Notes: a model not told the origin generated them from the sequence alone. A DNA stretch of 13,761 nucleotides from Candidatus Njordarchaeota archaeon (GCA_029855985.1 JAGSHR010000061.1:1-13761), one strand, 5' to 3'. Shown: positions 1 through 7,040, counted from the first letter of the stretch. Numbers and translations are program-made.

Positions 1-57
1 ATTTTATTGTATTACAAATTAATGTTTTTCCATTTAAATAGCCATTTTCTAGAAAAA

Positions 58-108
58 TTTAAAAAGAAATAATAATATCTGGGTATTAACCTCAGAAATT
101 ACAGGGGT
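58..108 (+). promoter_or_regulatory. Promoter and SD of the ribbon-helix-helix gene
   Basis: A TATA-like TTTAAAAAG lies at 58-66, which would place transcription start near 85-90. An SD-like AGGGGT at 103-108 sits 7 nt before the ATG at 116. The site is inferred from spacing only. Confidence 0.4.
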
Positions 109-115
109 ATTATTA

Positions 116-286
116 ATGCAAACAGTTTCTTTTAAAGTAACTGATGAAATGCTCCGAAAAATGGATGAACTCGTTGAAGAAGGCTACTTCATCCATAGAA
201 GCGATTTAATCAGATACGCCATTAGAATGCTAATTGAAGAATATGAGAAAATAAAAAAGAAGAAAGTGGAAACAATACGACCATAA
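116..286 (+). CDS. Small ribbon-helix-helix (CopG/Arc-type) regulator
   Basis: A complete 56-codon gene, ATG to TAA. The protein starts MQTVSFKVTDEM, a short beta strand of alternating hydrophobic and polar residues. Helix 1 is about residues 10-22, and the turn and helix 2 carry HRSDLIRYAIRMLIEE (residues 28-42), the (S/R)xSDLIRxAI pattern usual in archaeal RHH proteins. A lysine-rich tail follows. RHH proteins bind DNA as dimers, inserting the paired N-terminal strands into the major groove, and often repress their own promoter. The gene has its own promoter and an AGGGGT SD, and converges on the Fe-S subunit gene 32 nt away. Its target is unknown. A perfect 11-bp palindrome at 7-17 is a possible site, but upstream sequence is cut off by the window edge. 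Confidence 0.85.
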   Translation: MQTVSFKVTDEMLRKMDELVEEGYFIHRSDLIRYAIRMLIEEYEKIKKKKVETIRP

Positions 287-302
287 TCTCTTCCCAAACA
301 AC

Positions 303-320
303 ACATTTTTTATTTAATTT
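303..320 (+). terminator. T-rich terminator after the RHH gene
   Basis: The + strand carries ATTTTTTATTTAATTT just after the RHH stop codon, in the 32-nt gap between convergent genes. U-rich tracts without a hairpin are the usual archaeal intrinsic terminators. The last bases overlap the TAA of the opposite gene. Confidence 0.5.
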
Positions 321-1401
321 AGATGACCTCCAACATGAACTCCGCAAACTCTAACACACTGATCTCAAAGTCTAAATTTTCCAATGCCTCTATCATATCG
401 TGTTTCTCTCTAGCCGAGGTTGTTAGTATTGTGTTTGCGTCTGTTGATTCCTTAATCATTGTTATCTTGTTTTCTGTTATGGATCTTGATAATTCTGGGT
501 GCATTAGGTTGTAACTTCCGCAGCTTCCTGTTGGGTAACTAAGTTCCATTGTGTATTGGGGCTCCCGATATGGGATATTTAATCTCTTTAGGAGTTCTCT
601 TAAGTGTGTTGTACCTATTGATCTAATTAGTTCGCAAGGATCGCTAATAGTTATCTCTCCATAGTCTGGACTTTTTTGTGTTGGGAGTACCATGCTAGAG
701 ATTACTTGAGTGTAATGTTTTACCTCGGGTTTTACGGTTAAGTCGTATTTAGGGTATCTTTCCTTTATTGTAAAGAATGCTGCAGGGTCCAAAACTATTA
801 CTTGTTCGTATTGATTTAACATGTCTGTTGTTTTCTTGGAGTGCTCCAAGGCCTTATCGAGTACGCCTAGGTCAAAGTAATTTGTACCTGTGTATGGTTC
901 ATTGCCGCCGAGAAAATCATATTTAACCCCAAGTTTATCTAATAACTCTAACGAATTTTTGACCTCTTCTATGTGTAAAGCATGGTAAATACCAGCGAAT
1001 ACGAGAACCTTGTTGTTTTCCTCTCTTGACCCAATCTTATCCAAGTTTTCTCCTTTTAATTCAATGTAATTTTCTATTATTACTTGAGCGTTCTTTGCAT
1101 ATTCAGGCGATACTCCTTCTTCGTTTGCCTTGACTCTAGCGGCCTCTATGACCCAGCTAAAGGGGTATGATGGGCAAACTTTTCCGCATCTCCCGCACAA
1201 AGTGCACATATAGATTGGCTCCACGTTTTCTTTTGTCCATTGCAATTGTTTGCTGTTCAAGTAATAGATTATGGTTAGGATGCTGTGGGGATTGTAAGTT
1301 TCTACACCTGTTAGCTGTCCAACTGGACAAAATGCTCTGCATATTTTCAAAAGGAAAAGATTGTCCTCAATTGTTTCTTTGTATTTTTCGAGATTAAGCA
1401 T
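319..1401 (-). CDS. Cysteine-rich (Fe-S)-binding oxidoreductase subunit (GlpC/GlcF/HdrB-like), last gene of a kinase/oxidase operon
   Basis: About 360 residues. Near the N-terminus, counting from the ATG at 1401, is CRAFCP (C21, C25), then a full CTLCGRCGKVCP ferredoxin motif (C66, C69, C72, C76). One [4Fe-4S] cluster can be completed from these; a second would lack ligands. The C-terminal half resembles CCG-type domains but is degenerate: DPC at C256 and SCG at C294 remain, and the first repeat has DPAAFF where a cysteine would be expected. Such subunits take electrons from a partner flavoprotein and pass them to a quinone or another carrier; no membrane helix is obvious. Start choice: GAGGTG at 1410-1415 is 8 nt from the ATG at 1401 but only 2 nt from an in-frame ATG at 1407. 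The chosen ATG overlaps the stop of the upstream oxidase (TAATG), indicating coupled translation. Confidence 0.8.
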   Translation of the reverse strand: MLNLEKYKETIEDNLFLLKICRAFCPVGQLTGVETYNPHSILTIIYYLNSKQLQWTKENVEPIYMCTLCGRCGKVCPSYPFSWVIEAARVKANEEGVSPEYAKNAQVIIENYIELKGENLDKIGSREENNKVLVFAGIYHALHIEEVKNSLELLDKLGVKYDFLGGNEPYTGTNYFDLGVLDKALEHSKKTTDMLNQYEQVIVLDPAAFFTIKERYPKYDLTVKPEVKHYTQVISSMVLPTQKSPDYGEITISDPCELIRSIGTTHLRELLKRLNIPYREPQYTMELSYPTGSCGSYNLMHPELSRSITENKITMIKESTDANTILTTSAREKHDMIEALENLDFEISVLEFAEFMLEVI

Positions 1402-2813
1402 TACCATTTCACCTCGTTTAACCCAAGTTTCCCTGGATTGAGAATGTTATCTGGGTCAAAGACTTCTTTTAGTTTTCTGAAGATGCTATAGGCTTCTTTT
1501 AGTTCCCCTCTTACCCAAGGACTCTTCAGTACTCCTATCCCGTGGTGATGCGATATTGACGCTCCATGTTTTAGACATATCTCGGCACCTAGCTTCCAAG
1601 CGTTCCTATAATTTTCAAATGGGTCGTCTTCTCCATATTCTGCTATGAATGTGAAGTAGATAACCGCGGAATCTTGGTAAAAGTGAGAAAGGTGGGCCAT
1701 TAACGCTATTTCGTTGTCCTCAAACGCTTCCTTCATTTCTTCGTATAGGGTTAAAACGTTTTTCCATTTAACAACTGTTTCTAATGTATCGGTTAAACCC
1801 ATCTTCATAGCGTCTGGTGTTGCAAAGTACTTGTGGAATCTGTTTTCCCACCATTTGTATCCTATGTCAGAGTCTAATTTTTCTCCATGCATGGAGGTTA
1901 TTACCCTTTTGATTTCTTCTTCTAAGGCATCATTTATTGCTGGAGATTCATCCAACATGATTATGAGAATATTACCTTCAACTTCAATGCCCTTTCTCGC
2001 AAATGTTGCAAAAGTATCTAATTCATCATATAACCTAATCATGGCAGGCCTAATTCCCTTCTGAATAATTCTCCTCAGCGCTTCCACTCCATCACTAAGT
2101 TCACTAAAGGAATAAACCAAGAAACGTCTTTCCTCCGGTAAATGATATATTCTCAACTCTGCTTTGGTGAAGATCCCTAGGGTTCCCTCGGAGCCGATAA
2201 ATATTCTCTTTAAGTCTGGCCCATGAGATGCCTTAGGGACCCTAGGAAACCTGTAAATTTCACTGTTTCCTGCAACCACCTCGAAGCTTATTGTGAGATC
2301 CTCCATGTTTCCATACTTTGTTGACATTATTCCACTCGCCCTTGTTGCTAAGAAGCCTCCAATGGTCGATGTCCACATACTCATGGGATAGTGGGGGAAC
2401 ATGTAGCCTTTTCTATTTAAATAATCCTCGAGATGCTGGGATAAAATACCTGCTTCAACGTTAACTGTCATGGACACTTCATCGAGTTCCAATACGTTTG
2501 ACATTTGTTTCAAATCAACGGTTATGGTGGGGTTACCCATTGGGATTGTGCCGCCGATAACTCCTGCACCGCCACTATAGGGAACTACGGATATCTTGTA
2601 CTTCCTCGCAATATTGATTATCTCTTTTAGTTCGTTCGCGTTCTTGGGCCAAACTATTACGTCGGGTAACTGTATTTCATTTAGATTCTTTGCTTTAACT
2701 AAGTGGTATGTCCAAACATCCCCCGCATATATGATTCTGTCAACTAGTCTTGTGCTTACTCGTTTTCCAACTATAGATTCTAGGTCACTTATTGCTTTGC
2801 CGAGGTTATCCAT
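1401..2813 (-). CDS. FAD-linked oxidase (FAD_binding_4; alkyl-DHAP-synthase/glycolate-oxidase type)
   Basis: About 470 residues, a full-length VAO/PCMH-type flavoprotein. The FAD domain shows VVPYSGGAGVIGG (about 76-88), TIGGFLATRASG (150-161) and FIGSEGTLGIFT (205-216). The C-terminal half has RLYD (260-263), the strand VIYFTF with a tyrosine (386), and SHHHGIG (421-427), followed by FDPDNILNPGK near the end. The tyrosine plus the HHHG run is the active-site signature known from alkyldihydroxyacetonephosphate synthases; most glycolate or D-lactate oxidases lack the triple histidine. Its neighbours, a kinase upstream and an Fe-S subunit downstream, suggest a dehydrogenase for a phosphorylated substrate such as glycerol phosphate; that is inference. 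Start choice: GAGGTG at 2822-2827, inside the kinase 3' end, is exactly 8 nt before the ATG at 2813. A GTG at 2822 overlaps the SD itself and is less likely. Confidence 0.85.
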   Translation of the reverse strand: MDNLGKAISDLESIVGKRVSTRLVDRIIYAGDVWTYHLVKAKNLNEIQLPDVIVWPKNANELKEIINIARKYKISVVPYSGGAGVIGGTIPMGNPTITVDLKQMSNVLELDEVSMTVNVEAGILSQHLEDYLNRKGYMFPHYPMSMWTSTIGGFLATRASGIMSTKYGNMEDLTISFEVVAGNSEIYRFPRVPKASHGPDLKRIFIGSEGTLGIFTKAELRIYHLPEERRFLVYSFSELSDGVEALRRIIQKGIRPAMIRLYDELDTFATFARKGIEVEGNILIIMLDESPAINDALEEEIKRVITSMHGEKLDSDIGYKWWENRFHKYFATPDAMKMGLTDTLETVVKWKNVLTLYEEMKEAFEDNEIALMAHLSHFYQDSAVIYFTFIAEYGEDDPFENYRNAWKLGAEICLKHGASISHHHGIGVLKSPWVRGELKEAYSIFRKLKEVFDPDNILNPGKLGLNEVKW

Positions 2814-2818
2814 AGTGG

Positions 2819-4276
2819 TCACACCTCAATTTCCTGAGCCGCAGAGAGTAGTTCGTCAATGAATTGTTCGTAGATTTCCTCGTATTTCTTGTTTAATTCC
2901 TCGTCAGGTTCAATTATCTTACTGACTCTCACTACTTGATCTATGGCTCCTTCGTATGAAGAAAAGTGTCCTAGGGCTTTACCTCCTAATATGAGAGCCC
3001 CTATCGCGCTTGCATCTGTTTTTGATTTTGTTATGGCAACCATTTTCCCTGTGATGTCAGCTATTATTTTCGGCCATATTTTTGAGTTAGCTCCTCCCCC
3101 ATCCATCCTCAGTGTCTCTATTGTGAAATCTAGGTTTTCTATTAGATCTACAAAGAAACGAGCGGAGTAACCTATACCTTCTAGAATCCCCCGGTAAATG
3201 TGTGATCTTGTGTGAACAAATGATATGTTCTTTATAGAGCCTTTTCCGAATATGAAGAGAGGAACAATTATCAAATTGTCAGTCGTTGGGGGAACTTCTG
3301 ATGCCAAATCATCCATTATTGAATAGGGAGTTATCTTCAGCGTTTTTGCTTTTTTGTATTCTTCGTAAGCGAAGTTGTTTATGAACCAATCCAGCAAAGT
3401 GCCCGCTCCAGGTATAACCGCTTCAATCAGCCATTTTCCCTTAATAGCGTGTGGTAAATTGAATATACGAGTGGTTTCCTCGTAGTAGTCGAACTGGTAT
3501 TCCTCTGCAACAACATCGACGAATGCGCCGGTTCCCAATGTAAGTTTTGCATCGTTTTTCTCAAGCATACCTAAACCTAAGGCTGATGCTTGTTGGTCCC
3601 CTGAACCAACTACTACGCTTGTTTCTGTTGATAAACCTAGCTCATCGGCAACTTCGCTTTTTAGTGTTCCTATTATTTTATCACTTTCTAACACTTTAGG
3701 TAGTTTTTCTACGTCAATACCCAGTTCCTCCAGTTTCTCTTCATCATACTTTTCAGATAAGGGATCGTACAGTGCGTAAACTCCTTGCGATGGGCTTGAC
3801 ACGGGTTCACCTGTTAGATAAAATGTTAAAAACGAATCTGGTAGAAGAAATTTCTCTGCCTCGTTGTATACCTCTGGTTTGTTTTGTTTGAACCATAAGA
3901 TTTTCTCTATTGTGACTCTGTGGTTGTACAATTTCTTCTTTTCTTCATCAATTTCGGGTTTTCTGTTATCCATCCATGTTAGCGCATTATAGAGGGGTTC
4001 CCCATTTTGATTAACTGGAAATACTGTTGCCCTTTGAGAAACAATTGTGATTGCTTCTACATCTTTTTTCTCTACTTTTTCTGTTTTTTCCATAACCTGT
4101 TTGACTCCTTCCTTTATCTTGCTTAGCCAAACTCTTGGATCTTGTTCGTGCATCCCTGTGGCGGGAACAATGGATTCGTATTGAGATACATTTTTTGCCA
4201 GTATTTCACCTTCTAAGTTGATTATAAATGTTTTAACGGTCGTTGTCCCGAGATCAATCACGAGAATATGGCCCAT
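2819..4276 (-). CDS. FGGY-family carbohydrate kinase (glycerol/xylulose kinase-like)
   Basis: About 485 residues, normal for the family. FGGY kinases use ATP to phosphorylate a sugar or polyol. Visible motifs are the N-terminal phosphate-binding IDLGTTTVK (7-15), HEQDP (about 43-47, as in glycerol kinases), WMDNRKP (about 98), GSGDQQASALG with the catalytic Asp in the middle, LGTGAFV for ATP binding, and MDGGGANSKIW in the C-terminal domain. The substrate cannot be fixed: HEQDP favours glycerol-like substrates, while the C-terminal motif looks more like xylulokinase-type members. It is the first gene of the operon; its TGA ends 5 nt before the oxidase ATG, and its last codons carry that gene's SD. 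I prefer the ATG at 4276, with GTGAT as an SD a few nt upstream, over a GTG at 4285 that would lie in that SD. Confidence 0.88.
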   Translation of the reverse strand: MGHILVIDLGTTTVKTFIINLEGEILAKNVSQYESIVPATGMHEQDPRVWLSKIKEGVKQVMEKTEKVEKKDVEAITIVSQRATVFPVNQNGEPLYNALTWMDNRKPEIDEEKKKLYNHRVTIEKILWFKQNKPEVYNEAEKFLLPDSFLTFYLTGEPVSSPSQGVYALYDPLSEKYDEEKLEELGIDVEKLPKVLESDKIIGTLKSEVADELGLSTETSVVVGSGDQQASALGLGMLEKNDAKLTLGTGAFVDVVAEEYQFDYYEETTRIFNLPHAIKGKWLIEAVIPGAGTLLDWFINNFAYEEYKKAKTLKITPYSIMDDLASEVPPTTDNLIIVPLFIFGKGSIKNISFVHTRSHIYRGILEGIGYSARFFVDLIENLDFTIETLRMDGGGANSKIWPKIIADITGKMVAITKSKTDASAIGALILGGKALGHFSSYEGAIDQVVRVSKIIEPDEELNKKYEEIYEQFIDELLSAAQEIEV

Positions 4277-4304
4277 TTTAATCACAAACGCGCACAGGTT
4301 TTTA

Positions 4305-4340
4305 GTTAATTAACCTACTTTTCATCATTACAAAAATTTA
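4305..4340 (-). promoter_or_regulatory. Putative promoter and palindrome of the kinase operon
   Basis: Read on the minus strand, a TATA-like TAAATTTTTG lies at 4331-4340, right after the stop of the HD gene. It predicts transcription start near 4311, about 35 nt before the kinase ATG. The perfect 10-bp palindrome GTTAATTAAC at 4305-4314 falls on that predicted start and could be an operator. Assigned by eye only. Confidence 0.35.
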
Positions 4341-4346
4341 ATAGAT

Positions 4347-4943
4347 TCATGTGTGATCTATTTCCTCTAAGATAGACTCCAGAATGCTCTTAAACTCCTT
4401 TAGGTCTCCATCGGATTTAACCTTTTCTAACACGTTGTTCAACTCTTCAACGAATTCAGATAAAACGTTTTTTCTAACACCTAGTTTCATATATTCAAGG
4501 GCTTGAAGAAACATTTCAATCTTGTCAGCTAACCAGACAATTTTCGCTTCTAGTGTTTTTCTTTCCTCATACTCTTCCCATAAACCGATTATTTCTCTTT
4601 TAATATCGTCTGGCAACTCATTAACAGCTAATTTTAACCCCTCCCTCTCATATTCCACTCTATTCTCTCTACCAATTATATTCCTTGCTTCCCCTCCCAC
4701 ATCCATGAACGTTGTTTCAGGCAGATCATGAATAGTAGCCATCTTAAGCAATTTCGCCTCATCTATTTCTAATCCTCGTTTTTTCGCTAACATACCCAGC
4801 AACAAGGCAGAGTAGTTTACTCTCATTGAGTGTTCTGCAACGTTTTCCACTATTCCAAGAGGAATACCTACAGTGAGCCACCCCATTCTGGGCATTCTCT
4901 TTAGTTTTCCAACCCTTACGAGAAATGAAACAACTTCTTTCAT
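4347..4943 (-). CDS. HD-domain phosphohydrolase (YfbR/HDDC2-like 5'-nucleotidase family)
   Basis: 198 residues with the order of metal ligands typical of the HDDC2/YfbR family: an early basic-aromatic MPRMGW (17-22), ENVAEHSM with His38, IHDLPE with His72-Asp73, and a late Asp140 in IVWLADKIE. Family members with known activity are metal-dependent 5'-deoxynucleotidases acting on nucleoside monophosphates, and a nucleotide salvage or clean-up role fits the uracil phosphoribosyltransferase 1.4 kb away. The exact substrate is not shown by the sequence. The last 30 residues form a charged helix. On the minus strand a TATA-like GTTATTTTAAG at 4980-4990 and a GGAG near 4954-4957 precede the ATG. 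It is divergent from the phosphatase gene (about 87 nt between start codons) and followed 61 nt later by the kinase operon promoter region. Confidence 0.82.
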   Translation of the reverse strand: MKEVVSFLVRVGKLKRMPRMGWLTVGIPLGIVENVAEHSMRVNYSALLLGMLAKKRGLEIDEAKLLKMATIHDLPETTFMDVGGEARNIIGRENRVEYEREGLKLAVNELPDDIKREIIGLWEEYEERKTLEAKIVWLADKIEMFLQALEYMKLGVRKNVLSEFVEELNNVLEKVKSDGDLKEFKSILESILEEIDHT

Positions 4944-5003
4944 TTAGAACCTACTCCACACTAGCAATAAAGTTAACATCTTAAAATAACTGTAATTCTA
5001 TCC

Positions 5004-5011
5004 ATAAAAAG
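5004..5011 (+). promoter_or_regulatory. TATA box for a leaderless phosphatase transcript
   Basis: ATAAAAAG is centred about 24 nt upstream of the ATG at 5031, with no SD between. In archaea this spacing predicts transcription beginning at the start codon itself. It also decides the start: the TTG at 5025 would lie upstream of the predicted transcript. Confidence 0.5.
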
Positions 5012-5030
5012 AAAAACTAAACCATTGCTA

Positions 5031-5507
5031 ATGAGGGAAATACCTTTGTTTCACGATTTATCATGGATAATCGAGGGAAAACTAGCGGCATCCTCAAAGC
5101 CAAGAACAGTGGAGGATTTAAAGTATTGGTGGAATGAAGGCATAAGGGCGGTTATTAACCTACTACAAGATTATGAAAAAACTGTTCCCGATGATGAATA
5201 CGTGAAAATTGGGTTCGATTATTTGAGTTTTCCCATTCCTGATATGGATGCCCCCGATGTTGAGGACCTCAAAAGGCTAGTAAAGTGGATTGACGAAAGA
5301 ATTAGAGCTGGTAAACCCGTTTTAGTCCACTGCTTCGCAGGATTAGGCAGAACAGGGACCGTGATCACAGCTTATATAATTTACAAGGAGAAGCTGAGCG
5401 TTGATGAGGCAATAAAATATGTTAGGAGTAAAAGACCAGGTTCTGTTCAATCATTTGAACAATACGTTACGCTACAGATGTTTGAGAAATATTACTCTAA
5501 AATCTAA
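5031..5507 (+). CDS. Dual-specificity / tyrosine-type protein phosphatase
   Basis: 158 residues, a single compact domain. The P-loop HCFAGLGRTG (100-109) matches HCxxGxxRT, with nucleophile Cys101 and phosphate-binding Arg107. A candidate general acid is Asp71 or Asp73 in IPDMDAPD. GIRAVINLL near residues 37-45 is the usual second strand of small cysteine phosphatases. Such enzymes remove phosphate from Tyr or Ser/Thr in proteins, and some act on RNA 5' ends or nucleotides. The substrate is unknown. The gene seems leaderless, so I use the ATG at 5031; a TTG two codons earlier is possible. Its TAA overlaps the stop codon of the convergent SDR gene by 4 nt. Confidence 0.88.
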   Translation: MREIPLFHDLSWIIEGKLAASSKPRTVEDLKYWWNEGIRAVINLLQDYEKTVPDDEYVKIGFDYLSFPIPDMDAPDVEDLKRLVKWIDERIRAGKPVLVHCFAGLGRTGTVITAYIIYKEKLSVDEAIKYVRSKRPGSVQSFEQYVTLQMFEKYYSKI

Positions 5508-6256
5508 ACATCACCTCCTGATACCACTATTACCTGCCCGTTAATGTGGTTGTTCGCGGCGATCGCTACAACAATTTCCGCTATATCTTCCGGTTTTCCA
5601 AGTTTTCCCATGGGGTTTTTCTTTGAGATTTCCTCTAGCTCTTTTTCTGAAAACCATTTTCTAAGGAGTTCTGTGTCCGTGGGTCCAGGAGCTACAGCAT
5701 TAACAGTGATTCCTTGGCTTCCATACGCTTTTGCCAGTGATTTTGTTAATCCAATTACCGCTGCTTTTGCGGCTGCATAGTGAGGAGCCCCTGGCGAACC
5801 TCTTACTCCTGATGTTGATGCTATGTTTATTATTCGCCCCCATTTTTGCTTGATCATATGGGGTAATGCTTCCCTAATGGCGTATAGTGTGGTGTAAAAG
5901 TTTATCTCCATAATGTAATCGATTTCATCAAGTGTTAATTGAAGAAAATCTTTCCTCTGATAGTCCCCCAAGTTATTTACTAGAATGTCTACTGTGCCAA
6001 ACTCATCTATTGCAAAGTTCACTAGTTTTTTTACTTGCTTGGGGTCCATTAGATTTGCTCTAACTATGAATGATTCTCCCCCATATTTTTCGATTTCTCT
6101 TTTTACTTGTATTGCGGCTTCTTCGTTATTGTAGTAATTTACGATAACATTGCTCTTCATCTTCCCAAACATTAACGCTATTGCTTTCCCGATCCCTCTG
6201 CTTGAACCAGTCACTATCACAGTTTTTTCTTTTAACACTTCGAATAAGTTACTCAC
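5504..6256 (-). CDS. Short-chain dehydrogenase/reductase (FabG-like SDR)
   Basis: 250 residues, standard classical SDR length. The cofactor loop is TGSSRGIG (16-23), followed by NNLG (94-97), catalytic Ser147 in INIASTSG, and Tyr160/Lys164 in HYAAAKAA. The Ser-to-Tyr spacing of 13 matches FabG. NAVAPGPTDT (187-196) is the usual motif after the active site. It reduces or oxidises a carbonyl/alcohol pair with NAD(P)H; Asn40-Tyr41-Tyr42 after strand 2 gives no clear cofactor preference. The substrate cannot be told. Archaea generally lack bacterial fatty-acid synthesis, so a FabG role is unlikely. GTG start at 6256 with SD GGAGGT at 6263-6268. Divergent from the uracil phosphoribosyltransferase gene, with which it shares a 73-bp promoter region. 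Confidence 0.88.
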   Translation of the reverse strand: MSNLFEVLKEKTVIVTGSSRGIGKAIALMFGKMKSNVIVNYYNNEEAAIQVKREIEKYGGESFIVRANLMDPKQVKKLVNFAIDEFGTVDILVNNLGDYQRKDFLQLTLDEIDYIMEINFYTTLYAIREALPHMIKQKWGRIINIASTSGVRGSPGAPHYAAAKAAVIGLTKSLAKAYGSQGITVNAVAPGPTDTELLRKWFSEKELEEISKKNPMGKLGKPEDIAEIVVAIAANNHINGQVIVVSGGDV

Positions 6257-6279
6257 GCTTTTACCTCCGAGAAACGTTT

Positions 6280-6312
6280 AAATTTTTGATATTTGTTTTA
6301 ATGCAAAAATTT
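6280..6312. promoter_or_regulatory. Divergent promoter region with a 9-bp inverted repeat
   Basis: AAATTTTTG at 6280-6288 and CAAAAATTT at 6304-6312 form a perfect 9-bp inverted repeat with a 15-nt spacer between the SDR gene (-) and the uracil phosphoribosyltransferase gene (+). Each arm is AT-rich enough to be a TATA element. With the usual offset of about 25 nt, the far arm fits each gene best, since it leaves room for the SD sites (GGAGGT at 6263-6268 on minus, GTGGTG at 6317-6322 on plus). Confidence 0.4.
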
Positions 6313-6329
6313 TACTGTGGTGTATTGCC

Positions 6330-6992
6330 TTGAGCTACAGTAATACCGTTATCCTCGAGAATAATTTCCTGAAGCATATTCTAACGGAGCTTAGGGATAA
6401 AAATACTCCTTGTTATCGTTTTAGAGAACTTGTGAGGGTTGTAGGCAGATTCATGGCGTATGAAATCTCGAACTATCTGGATTTAGAAAAAGTAAAAGTT
6501 GAGACACCCCTGGGAGTTGTAGCACATGGTTATAAATTAAAAGACATGGATCAAGTTATACTTGTTGCGATACTTCGCGCAAGTCTACCAATGATTAATG
6601 GAGCCCTCGAGGTGTTCTACAACGCTAACGTTGGCTTTATAAGTGCGAAGAGAATAGAAAATGGTGACCTTTCACCAGACCTCGAAATGGAAGTTCGAAT
6701 AGATTACTTTAATTTACCTCCAGTTAACGGAAAAACACTGATCATAATGGATCCAATGTTGGCAACTGGGTCAACCCTAATAAAAGTGCTCAGAAAGATA
6801 TATGAGGTAGGCTCACCGAAGAACGTCTATATAGCCTCCATAATATCCACTCCCGTTGGTATCGAAAAACTCTTAAAGGAATTCAATAACATTCGAATAT
6901 TCACTCTCGCTGTTGACGAAAAACTCAACAAGAAGGGATACATAGTGCCAGGACTAGGGGACGCGGGGGATAGATCCTTCAATTGTATCTGA
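6330..6992 (+). CDS. upp: Uracil phosphoribosyltransferase
   Basis: 220 residues. Converts uracil and PRPP to UMP in pyrimidine salvage, in the cytoplasm. The PRPP loop DPMLATGST (141-149) is the UPRT form of the phosphoribosyltransferase motif, and the C-terminal uracil-binding hood PGLGDAGDRSF (207-217) is diagnostic of UPRT. RASLPMINGA (83-92) is the usual conserved block before it. Length and motifs agree with archaeal enzymes, some of which are controlled by GTP and CTP; regulation here is not visible. It starts at TTG 6330 with SD GTGGTG at 6317-6322, 7 nt away. Monocistronic, with a T-rich terminator after the stop. Confidence 0.95.
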   Translation: MSYSNTVILENNFLKHILTELRDKNTPCYRFRELVRVVGRFMAYEISNYLDLEKVKVETPLGVVAHGYKLKDMDQVILVAILRASLPMINGALEVFYNANVGFISAKRIENGDLSPDLEMEVRIDYFNLPPVNGKTLIIMDPMLATGSTLIKVLRKIYEVGSPKNVYIASIISTPVGIEKLLKEFNNIRIFTLAVDEKLNKKGYIVPGLGDAGDRSFNCI

Positions 6993-7019
6993 CAACCAAC
7001 GCGTTCAAAATGGTGCATA

Positions 7020-7033
7020 CTTATTTTTATTTC
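7020..7033 (+). terminator. T-rich terminator after upp
   Basis: CTTATTTTTATTTCC lies about 28 nt after the upp stop codon with no hairpin, the usual form of an archaeal intrinsic terminator. Confidence 0.45.
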
Positions 7034-7040
7034 CTCAATG

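Noticed and set aside
1714..2064. 116-codon ORF on + inside the FAD-linked oxidase
   Set aside because: Shadow of a well-supported gene on the other strand; no SD and a Ser/Leu/Phe-rich antisense composition.
4301..4310. TTTAGTTAAT shared with a unit of the ATPase tandem repeats
   Set aside because: Ten nearly all-AT bases in an AT-rich window; a second copy by chance is quite likely.
5504..6256. SDR as a fatty-acid FabG
   Set aside because: Motifs fit FabG-like SDRs, but the genome appears archaeal and no fatty-acid genes are near; substrate left open.
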